8,175 bases of DNA from Candidatus Omnitrophota bacterium (GTDB lineage: Bacteria > Hinthialibacterota > Hinthialibacteria > Hinthialibacterales > JAKPRU01): positions 1 to 8,175 of the forward strand of contig JAKPRU010000104.1 in assembly GCA_029557025.1 (NCBI GenBank), in the 5' to 3' direction. Position numbers and translations under genes: made by a program. A model generated the notes under the pieces. It saw only the letters and a program-made list of their open reading frames with translations, was not told the DNA's origin and did no database searches. Below are positions 1-4,956 of this stretch, in pieces. Position 1 is the stretch's first letter; the number at the start of each line of letters is the position of its first letter.

Positions 1-280
1 CGGCGTGAACGGTAATGCTCCGCACCCGGTCCAACAGAAACCACGGGAAAACGGTTTCAGGATTGGTGACCATGAGGTGCACGTCGAATTCCGATTTGCA
101 ATGCGGCAAGAGCGATCGGATGATCAGCGGTCCGATGGTCAGATTCGGCACAAAATGGCCGTCCATTACATCGTAGTGAAAAAGATGACATCCCGCCCGC
201 TCCAAGGCCCGAATGGATTCGCCGAGACGGTCGAACGGGGCGGAGAGGAGGGAGGGAAGGATTTTCTTTCGTGGATTCAC
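1..280 (-). CDS. rpe: Ribulose-phosphate 3-epimerase, N-terminal part (3' end outside window)
   Basis: Interconverts D-ribulose 5-phosphate and D-xylulose 5-phosphate in the cytosolic pentose phosphate pathway. The 93 visible residues match the N-terminal half of the (beta/alpha)8 barrel. They show PSLLSAPF (residues 9-16) with the substrate-contacting serine, FHYDVMDGHFVPNLTIGP (34-51) with the His and Asp metal ligands of the H-x-D motif, and FDVHLMVTNPE (65-75) with the third metal-ligand His. The family is about 215-230 aa, so over half is missing beyond base 1. The start is GTG at 280-278, preceded by CAGGAGAA about 9 nt upstream. It overlaps the PASTA gene stop by 4 nt (GTGA), which implies translational coupling. 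Identification is secure. The remaining uncertainty is whether the gene is intact beyond the edge. Confidence 0.95.
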   Translation of the reverse strand, partial: MNPRKKILPSLLSAPFDRLGESIRALERAGCHLFHYDVMDGHFVPNLTIGPLIIRSLLPHCKSEFDVHLMVTNPETVFPWFLLDRVRSITVHA

Positions 281-1362
281 TGTGGATTCTCCTGTATGGA
301 AGGGGTGTCCTGCACCGGCTCGGGCAGCAAGTTTTCCGTGGATTCGGGTCGATTGAAATCCGAGGCATTCAGCGTTGTCTTATAGATCAGCTTGCCGCTT
401 TCCGCTGCGCCGTCATAGACCTCAATGCTCACCTGTTTTCGGCAGGGAACCGGCACAGAGATCTCGGACCCCGGGCCTTCGATGGGGACCTTGATCGTCT
501 GTGGAGCGGCGTTCTTGTCACCGGACAGTTCGGTGATTGACAGGATTACATATTCACCGCCGACCGTACGCGGCAGGAGATAGCGGAACGGGAGCCAGGA
601 GATCCCTTCTTCCGCATCGCTTTTGGAACCAACAGTAAGAGTAACCTCGCTTCCCTCGGTCAGTTTCGAGCCGGGACCGGGAAAGTGGTCCAGGACACGA
701 TCCCAATTCTCTGATGACTCCACTTTTTCCCAATCCACTGTGACCCGGAATCCCATTTGTTCAAGCAGGCGTTGAGTCTCCTGGACGGTTGTCCCGATAC
801 GATCCGGCATGACATAGGACTTGGGCCTTGGACCGAGACTAACCAGGATGGCGACATCTTTACCGTAATGGAGGGCCTCGCCGGGGGCCGGTTGCTGGGC
901 GATCACTATGCCGGGTTCAATCTGTGGATGATAAATGGCCGCCCGTTGTCCGACCGCCAAGTCCCAATGCTGAAGAACAGGGAAGATTTCTTCTTCCCGG
1001 CTTCCGACAAGATTGGGAATCTGAATATGTCTTGCCCCTTTACTGACAGTCAGGCGGACCTTGCGGCCTTCTTTTACCCGGATGCCGCTTCGGGGACTCT
1101 GTTCGATCACAGTCCCCTCGATGTACTGATCGCTTTCCTGGTACTCAATGGGAACCTCAATGGAAAGACCGGCAGCGGCAAGGGTCTTGATAGCCTCGGT
1201 TTCGCTCTTGCCGTACACAGAGGGCACAGTAACCTCCGGTGTGCGAACAATGGCCGAAAGGATGGCATATCCGCCCACAAAAGCGAGCGCCCCCAGGAGG
1301 CCAACCGCCACGAGGCAGCCTGTGCCCCAAGTCAACATGCGAACAAAAAAACCACGAGCCAC
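277..1362 (-). CDS. Membrane-anchored PASTA-repeat protein without kinase domain
   Basis: A 361-aa protein with a short basic N-terminus, one transmembrane helix (about residues 11-38) and three extracytoplasmic PASTA repeats (about 43-109, 112-178, 181-246). Each repeat starts with a VPSVYG/IPNLVG/MPDRIG-type motif and carries a V-x-x-Q/H-x-P-x-x-G-x-x-x-x-x-G turn (VIEQSPRSG, VIAQQPAPG, VLDHFPGPG). A beta-rich tail (about 250-335) resembles the Ig-like end of some PrkC kinases, and a low-complexity Pro/Glu/Gln C-terminus follows. PASTA domains bind peptidoglycan fragments or beta-lactams in PrkC/PknB kinases and some PBPs. Here no kinase, PBP or other enzymatic domain is present, so a cell-wall sensing or scaffolding role is inferred. 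The start is GTG at 1362 with GTGAGG about 10 nt upstream, inside the rsmB stop region. An internal ATG at 1338 is the alternative start. The gene lies 10 nt after rsmB and overlaps rpe by 4 nt. Confidence 0.88.
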   Translation of the reverse strand: MARGFFVRMLTWGTGCLVAVGLLGALAFVGGYAILSAIVRTPEVTVPSVYGKSETEAIKTLAAAGLSIEVPIEYQESDQYIEGTVIEQSPRSGIRVKEGRKVRLTVSKGARHIQIPNLVGSREEEIFPVLQHWDLAVGQRAAIYHPQIEPGIVIAQQPAPGEALHYGKDVAILVSLGPRPKSYVMPDRIGTTVQETQRLLEQMGFRVTVDWEKVESSENWDRVLDHFPGPGSKLTEGSEVTLTVGSKSDAEEGISWLPFRYLLPRTVGGEYVILSITELSGDKNAAPQTIKVPIEGPGSEISVPVPCRKQVSIEVYDGAAESGKLIYKTTLNASDFNRPESTENLLPEPVQDTPSIQENPQ

Positions 1363-1372
1363 GGAATCGGCC

Positions 1373-2725
1373 TCACACTGAAGATTCGTTTCGCAATCGC
1401 GCAGCGAACATGCCGTCGATTTGCGCCTGTGGGGGAAAGATCGATATCCAACCTTCCGGAGCCGGCATGGAACGAAACGGCTGGGGAAGCAGGGAAGTCA
1501 CCGTTTCCAGTCGCCAGTTCGGCCAAGATTGCAGGAAACGACGGATCACGTCCTGATTCTCCCGACAACTGAGAGTACAGGTAGCGTACACAAGAACGCC
1601 GCCCGGACGCAAAAACCGACAAACGGATTCTAGCAAACTGTAGGACAAATCGCCCAGTCTCTGCGGGTCCGAGGGGGAGAGACGCCACCGAAGGTCCGGG
1701 TGTCTGCGCAACGTGCCCCAGCCCGTACAGGGAGCATCCAACAGGATCGCATCAAATGGTCGCGAATTCCTCTCCCAGGGCGGATACAGAACATCTGCAC
1801 AGACAATGTCGATGGAATTGAACAAATCCCGGAACGCGCGAAGACGTGTGAGAGAAATATCGGATGCCACAACTTGGCCGGTGTCTCCGAGAATCTCGGC
1901 ACAATGAGTGGCTTTGCCCCCCGGAGCGGCACAGACATCCCAGACCCGCATCCCCGGCTTGAGCGACAGAAGGGGCGGAACCAGCATGGCGGCGGGGTCT
2001 TGAATGGTCACATATCCTTCGGAAACGAGCCGGGACTGCGTTGGGGAAGCCTTCAGGTTGAGGCGTACACAATTCGGGATACCGAGATCCGTCGGTTCGA
2101 TTTCATCTCGAAGATCCGGCGGAATCTCTTTGAGTGGATTGAGCCTGGCGTAGAGAGGCGCGGGCGTGTTGTTGAACCGGCAGAACTCATGCACCTCGTC
2201 GGGGGACCAGAGTTCCAGCCATGATTCCACCAGATGCCTGGGGTGAGAATGCACAATCTCCAGATGACCTGCCGGGTCCGATTGCCAGTCGGGAAAAACA
2301 ACCTTCCGGTCTTCCCGCACAATGCCTCGAAGGACCGCATTCACAAGCTTCGATAAATGAGGATTCCCCGTGACTCGTGCCAGCTCCACGGCGTCGTGAA
2401 TACAGGCATGGGCGGGAATTCTTGTGAGATGAAGAATCTGATAAACAGCAGTTCGAAGAATCTGCCTGACAGTTTCCGGCAGAGATTGGACCCCTTTGGC
2501 CAGGTAGGCATTCAGAATGTAGTCCAATTTGGCGCAGAAGCGGGTGGAGCCGTAAGCGATTTCCATTGCCAGTCGCCGGTCGCGGGAGTCCAAGCTGTGG
2601 GAGGACGCTGCCTCTTCCATTGCCTCGTCCAGGAAAACCCCTTTGGAGGCGCATCGGACAAGAGCATCCAGAGCGGCACGGCGGGCAGGGGCAATCAGAA
2701 CAGGTGTTTTCTTTGTGCGAGACAT
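1373..2725 (-). CDS. rsmB: 16S rRNA (cytosine(967)-C5)-methyltransferase RsmB
   Basis: Uses S-adenosylmethionine to make 5-methylcytosine at 16S rRNA position 967 (E. coli numbering). The 450 aa match the usual length. A NusB-like RNA-binding domain covers about residues 12-140 (LDYILNAYL, LVNAVLRGI). The catalytic NOL1/NOP2/Sun domain carries the SAM motif CAAPGGK (265-271), an acidic SAM-ribose motif ASDIS (287-291), motif IV DAPCTG (330-335, Cys333) and motif VI ATCTL (381-385, Cys383). The two cysteines are the pair used by m5C RNA methyltransferases, one attacking C6 of the base and the other aiding release. The C-terminus GMFAARLRN is the usual family end. Start ATG 2725 gives the standard N-terminus, but no Shine-Dalgarno precedes it. 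Instead, a terminator-like hairpin ends 8 nt upstream. It is first of a tight rsmB-PASTA-rpe unit. Confidence 0.96.
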   Translation of the reverse strand: MSRTKKTPVLIAPARRAALDALVRCASKGVFLDEAMEEAASSHSLDSRDRRLAMEIAYGSTRFCAKLDYILNAYLAKGVQSLPETVRQILRTAVYQILHLTRIPAHACIHDAVELARVTGNPHLSKLVNAVLRGIVREDRKVVFPDWQSDPAGHLEIVHSHPRHLVESWLELWSPDEVHEFCRFNNTPAPLYARLNPLKEIPPDLRDEIEPTDLGIPNCVRLNLKASPTQSRLVSEGYVTIQDPAAMLVPPLLSLKPGMRVWDVCAAPGGKATHCAEILGDTGQVVASDISLTRLRAFRDLFNSIDIVCADVLYPPWERNSRPFDAILLDAPCTGWGTLRRHPDLRWRLSPSDPQRLGDLSYSLLESVCRFLRPGGVLVYATCTLSCRENQDVIRRFLQSWPNWRLETVTSLLPQPFRSMPAPEGWISIFPPQAQIDGMFAARLRNESSV

Positions 2726-2733
2726 GAGATATG

Positions 2734-2761
2734 AAAAGGGCCGGGATTGGCATCCCAGCCC
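2734..2761 (-). terminator. Intrinsic-terminator-like hairpin between the peptidase gene and rsmB
   Basis: On the minus strand the RNA reads GGGCUGGGAU, loop GCCA, AUCCCGGCCC, then UUUU. This makes 10 continuous base pairs, one of them a G-U wobble, followed by a short U run. It lies 46 nt past the peptidase stop and ends 8 nt before the rsmB ATG, where a Shine-Dalgarno would normally be. It is unpaired at one position (C-A) on the plus strand, so it favours minus-strand function. The U run is short, so partial read-through into rsmB is plausible. Confidence 0.65.
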
Positions 2762-2807
2762 TCAACCTTATCATCCGAATTATGAGGGCATTTCGGAAGA
2801 AACGGGA

Positions 2808-3503
2808 TTATTCATCGTTGCCGCGTAAACCGAGCAGGTACAGGAGCGTCATGACCGCCGACAACGCTGCCGCAACATAGGTCAGCGCGGCTGCATCGAG
2901 GACCTGTTTCGCTCCCTCACTTTCGTCCATGGTGATGAGGCCCTTTTCTGTCAACACCGCCATGGCCCGTTTGCTGGCATTGAACTCCACCGGCAGGGTG
3001 ACAATGCTGAACACTACCGCTGCTGCGTAGCCCAGGATTCCCAATGTAAACATGCCTTTACCCAGGTTAGACCCAGCCAGAGCGACACCGAAGATAATGA
3101 ACCAGATTCCCAAGTTGGTTCCGAGATTGGCAACAGGGTACAGGTTATTCCGAAAAGTGAGCGGAATATATCCGGTATCGTGCTGTATGGCATGGCCGCA
3201 CTCATGAGCGGCTATTCCCAGCGCTGCCACGGAGGGACTGTTGTACACGGCATCGGAAAGGCGCAGGACCTTGGACCTCGGATCGTAGTGATCCGTCAGA
3301 TGTCCCGGCACGCGCTCGATGGCGACATCTTGAAGCCCGGCGCTGTCCAACAGGTACCGAGCGGCCTGTGCGCCGGTCAATCCGCGCCGACTTGGCACAC
3401 GGCTGTATTTCGCATAGGTACTCTGCACCCTTCCCTGGGCATAGAGTCCCAAGATAATGGCCGGCAAAATATAAATAAGGTAATTAATGTCAAAATAGAA
3501 CAT
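2808..3503 (-). CDS. YugP-family membrane zinc metallopeptidase
   Basis: A 231-aa integral membrane protein matching the neutral zinc metallopeptidase family (Zn_peptidase_2, B. subtilis YugP, about 225 aa). Residues 1-23 form an N-terminal helix. The family core RRGLTGAQAARYLLDSAG (39-56) is followed by DHYDPRSKVLRLSDAVYNSPSV (71-92) and the zinc motif HECGHAIQH (100-108), an HExxH site with His100, Glu101 and His104. Hydrophobic segments run at about 127-145, 152-171 and 205-226. LPVEFNASKRA (170-180) probably supplies the third ligand, Glu173. The ATG at 3503 is chosen over an in-frame start at 3557 because AAGGAGGTG sits about 8 nt upstream, and the longer form would begin inside the promoter. 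The substrate is unknown. In many Firmicutes this family lies beside fmt/rsmB, which agrees with the context here. Confidence 0.92.
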   Translation of the reverse strand: MFYFDINYLIYILPAIILGLYAQGRVQSTYAKYSRVPSRRGLTGAQAARYLLDSAGLQDVAIERVPGHLTDHYDPRSKVLRLSDAVYNSPSVAALGIAAHECGHAIQHDTGYIPLTFRNNLYPVANLGTNLGIWFIIFGVALAGSNLGKGMFTLGILGYAAAVVFSIVTLPVEFNASKRAMAVLTEKGLITMDESEGAKQVLDAAALTYVAAALSAVMTLLYLLGLRGNDE

Positions 3504-3528
3504 TTTCACTTCACCTCCTTTAGGTTTC

Positions 3529-3557
3529 AGTATAACGAACCGGAAAACGGACAGCAA
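3529..3557 (-). promoter_or_regulatory. Sigma70-type promoter for the zinc metallopeptidase gene
   Basis: Read on the minus strand: -35 TTGCTG (3557-3552), exactly 17 nt spacer, -10 TATACT (3534-3529, five of six consensus bases). Transcription would start near 3522, giving a leader of about 19 nt that contains the AAGGAGGTG ribosome binding site. The -35 is only half consensus. Position and spacing relative to the gene make it credible. Confidence 0.55.
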
Positions 3558-3647
3558 CGCCGCCGTTTCATCGGTCGTCTTGGCTGTGTTCTACGCAAAT
3601 CCGGTTCCAATTATTTTTCCGGATTCAGGTTTGTGGGGAGAGGAGGA

Positions 3648-3756
3648 GTCTGAACCGCGATTTGCCTGATTGTCTGAGGCATGATTCACTTGATTATAGG
3701 ATTAACATGATTGGGAGTTACGGTTGGGTTATGCAAAATTTCGGGTTGCAGTGCAG
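3648..3756. repeat. Degenerate GATT-periodic intergenic repeat element
   Basis: The stretch opens with GTCTGAACCGCGATT and then places GATT at 3659, 3668, 3683, 3692, 3700 and 3709, mostly 8-9 bases apart. It resembles the sloppy GTCTGAACC...GATT elements that flank or carry GxxExxY or four-helix-bundle (S23/IVP) genes in many bacteria. A poor inverted copy of the terminus, TTTCGGGTTGCAGTG, is seen at about 3742-3756. No such gene is present, so this would be an empty, decayed copy. The family assignment is from memory of the pattern and the right boundary is uncertain. The rest of the 371-bp gap (3504-3874) holds promoter signals only. Confidence 0.45.
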
Positions 3757-3770
3757 TGGCCCTGTGCCCT

Positions 3771-3797
3771 TTGTCATTTTCCAAACTTGTGTAGAAT
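3771..3797 (+). promoter_or_regulatory. Candidate promoter for the flavodoxin-family gene
   Basis: TTGTCA (3771-3776) and TAGAAT (3792-3797) match five of six -35 positions (TTGACA) and five of six -10 positions (TATAAT), with a short 15-nt spacer. Transcription would start near 3804, giving a leader of about 70 nt that includes the dyad at 3814-3826 and the AAGGGAG ribosome binding site. The short spacing lowers confidence. Confidence 0.4.
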
Positions 3798-3813
3798 GGT
3801 CCAAATAAAGACG

Positions 3814-3826
3814 GACTAATTTAGTC
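3814..3826. promoter_or_regulatory. Perfect 13-bp dyad, possible operator
   Basis: GACTAA-T-TTAGTC is a perfect inverted repeat with a single central base. It lies about 17 bases downstream of the candidate -10 and about 48 bases ahead of the flavodoxin-family start. Such a position suits a repressor binding just past the start site. No regulator gene is adjacent, so its role is inferred from position and symmetry alone. Confidence 0.35.
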
Positions 3827-3874
3827 AAGAATACCGAATGGCCTTAACTGGCCTGACGGAAGGGAGTTACGCAA

Positions 3875-4351
3875 ATGCCGAAAGTGTTGATTACCTATTT
3901 CTCACATAGCGGACATACGGAAAGGCTGGCAAATTGCATTGCCGAGGGTGTGCGCGATGGAGGTATTGAGGTGACAGTGAAGCCGGTAAACCAGGCGGAG
4001 GCCATCGAACTGCTCCAATACGATGGAATTATCATCGGTTCCCCGGCCTATTACGGGACCATGGCGGCCCCGGTGAAACGGTTTCTGGACGACACGGCTC
4101 AGCTTCATGGCCGCTTGGATGGCAAAGTGGGGTCGGCATTTGCCAGTTCGGCAAACCTGGGGGCCGGTGCGGAGCTGACGGTGACAGGGATTCTTCATGC
4201 CTTTCTGGCGCATGGGATGATTATCCAGGGGGATCCGAGAGGTAATCATTTCGGGTCGGCCTCTCTGGAGCAGATCACTCCTCGTGAGGAGGATGCTGCT
4301 CGACGGCAGGGGCAGCGGTTCGCCGACTTGGTGACACGGCTTGCCAAGTAG
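3875..4351 (+). CDS. Short WrbA-like flavodoxin family protein (probable FMN oxidoreductase)
   Basis: A 158-aa cytosolic protein with a flavodoxin fold, closest by eye to WrbA-type NAD(P)H:quinone oxidoreductases. Strand one, KVLITYFS (3-10), runs into the FMN-phosphate loop SHSGHT (10-15). GSPAYYGTMAAPVKRFLDD (55-73) is the WrbA-like second flavin loop. SSANLGAGAE...HAFLAHGMIIQG (91-119) corresponds to the WrbA region that contacts the flavin ring. WrbA is about 200 aa. This protein lacks some of that length, so it may not form the WrbA tetramer, and the electron donor and acceptor are unknown. Start ATG 3875 has AAGGGAG 8 nt upstream. The gene stands alone, with a candidate promoter and dyad in front and a tRNA gene 76 nt behind. 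A role in quinone reduction or redox stress is inferred. Confidence 0.88.
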   Translation: MPKVLITYFSHSGHTERLANCIAEGVRDGGIEVTVKPVNQAEAIELLQYDGIIIGSPAYYGTMAAPVKRFLDDTAQLHGRLDGKVGSAFASSANLGAGAELTVTGILHAFLAHGMIIQGDPRGNHFGSASLEQITPREEDAARRQGQRFADLVTRLAK

Positions 4352-4353
4352 GC

Positions 4354-4371
4354 GCACAACAGGTGTGCTTT
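4354..4371 (+). terminator. Weak terminator-like hairpin after the flavodoxin-family gene
   Basis: GCACA (4354-4358), five-base loop, TGTGC (4364-4368), then TTT. The stem is only five base pairs and the T run is short. It lies directly after the stop codon and before the tRNA promoter. Its position is right but its predicted strength is low. Confidence 0.3.
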
Positions 4372-4386
4372 CCGATGTGGACGGTC

Positions 4387-4415
4387 TTGACAGCATTCGT
4401 TGCTGCCGATACAAA
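4387..4415 (+). promoter_or_regulatory. Promoter of the tRNA-Gly gene
   Basis: A perfect -35 box TTGACA (4387-4392), 17-nt spacer and TACAAA (4410-4415, four of six -10 consensus bases). Transcription would start near 4422, six bases before the mature tRNA 5' end, as expected for a single-gene tRNA unit. Confidence 0.6.
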
Positions 4416-4427
4416 TAAGCGGTCAAT

Positions 4428-4500
4428 GCAGGAGTAGCTCAGTTGGCAGAGCTTCACGTTGCCAACGTGACTGTCGCGGGTTCGAGTCCCGTCTCCTGCT
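4428..4500 (+). tRNA. tRNA-Gly (anticodon GCC)
   Basis: A 73-nt cloverleaf: acceptor stem GCAGGAG/CTCCTGC, D-arm GCTC-AGTTGGCA-GAGC, anticodon stem TCACG/CGTGA with loop TTGCCAA (anticodon GCC, reads GGC and GGU), five-base variable loop, T-arm GCGGG-TTCGAGT-CCCGT with one G-T wobble, and discriminator T73. All stems pair. U73 is usual for bacterial tRNA-Gly. The 3' CCA is not encoded, so it must be added by nucleotidyltransferase. A T6-A-T5 run starting at 4500 probably aids transcription stop. No duplicated 3' tRNA fragment was seen that would mark an integrated element. Confidence 0.96.
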
Positions 4501-4555
4501 TTTTTATTTTTGCATCCCCCTTTTTCAAACAAGCGTCGCCCAAAAATGTCCGGCT

Positions 4556-4885
4556 TTATTCTTCCGGCACGATTTCCTCCAGCGAGGTGTAAATGTGGAG
4601 TTTCCCCTGTGGATCGAAATGGTGGATGGAGGTCCGGCAGGATTCCTCTGTGCAGACCACATAGAGCTTACGGTTTTGTTTCTGAAGGTCACGGAAACCG
4701 GCGAAGAGTGTTCCCAGACAATAGCTATTGAGGATCTTTGTTTTAATCAGGATCAGGATCTTGAGGTTCTCCTTAGCGACCGCTTCCTTCATGGTTCGTC
4801 CGAACACCAGATTATCATCCATGGTGAAACGGTCTTCGAGGGAGATAATGAACCGGTCGCCTTGTTCGTGCGTGCGGATGGGCAT
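4556..4885 (-). CDS. Small single-domain STAS protein (anti-anti-sigma-like)
   Basis: A 109-aa protein made of one STAS-like domain. The strand FIISLEDRF (12-20), helix NLVFGRTMKEAVAKE (25-39), strand KILILIKT (42-49), loop NSYCLGTLF (53-61), strand KLYVVC (73-78) and ending HIYTSLEEIV (97-106) follow the SpoIIAA/RsbV layout. The usual DSSGLG phosphorylation loop reads NSYCLG here. Ser54 aligns with the serine that partner kinases phosphorylate, but the preceding Asp and the following Ser and Gly are changed. ATG 4885 is chosen over an in-frame start at 4975 because AGGAGG lies 5 nt upstream. The gene is 71 nt downstream of the isomerase-like gene on the same strand, with a palindrome between them. 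No anti-sigma kinase, PP2C phosphatase or sigma factor is in the window, so its partner is unknown. STAS fold likely; regulatory role inferred. Confidence 0.75.
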   Translation of the reverse strand: MPIRTHEQGDRFIISLEDRFTMDDNLVFGRTMKEAVAKENLKILILIKTKILNSYCLGTLFAGFRDLQKQNRKLYVVCTEESCRTSIHHFDPQGKLHIYTSLEEIVPEE

Positions 4886-4925
4886 GTTTCCTCCTGCAAT
4901 CCCTGTTGTTTTATCCCCCAGGGCG

Positions 4926-4953
4926 GTAGGGGCGCGTTGCAACGTGCCCTTAC
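4926..4953. repeat. 28-bp palindrome, REP-like element
   Basis: The arms GTAGGGGCGCGTTG and CAACGTGCCCTTAC meet with no spacer. Twelve of 14 positions are Watson-Crick, and the other two are G opposite T on the plus strand (paired in plus-strand RNA) but A opposite C on the minus strand. It begins 3 bases past the stop of the isomerase-like gene. The GTAGGGGCG...CGCCCCTAC pattern is of a type commonly dispersed in intergenic regions of environmental bacteria. Only one copy is visible here, so dispersal is not shown. No T run follows on the minus strand, so it is a poor classical terminator. Confidence 0.5.
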
Positions 4954-4956
4954 GGA

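Noticed and set aside
757..1572. 271-codon plus-strand open frame opposite the PASTA and rsmB genes
   Set aside because: It is antisense to two well-supported genes, shows no recognisable domain and spans their junction. It is a shadow frame.
3504..3557. 18-residue N-terminal extension of the zinc metallopeptidase
   Set aside because: It overlaps the predicted promoter and ribosome binding site. AAGGAGGTG is placed ideally for the ATG at 3503.
4428..4500. tRNA-Gly as an integration site for a mobile element
   Set aside because: No integrase gene and no repeated tRNA 3' end were found in the window.
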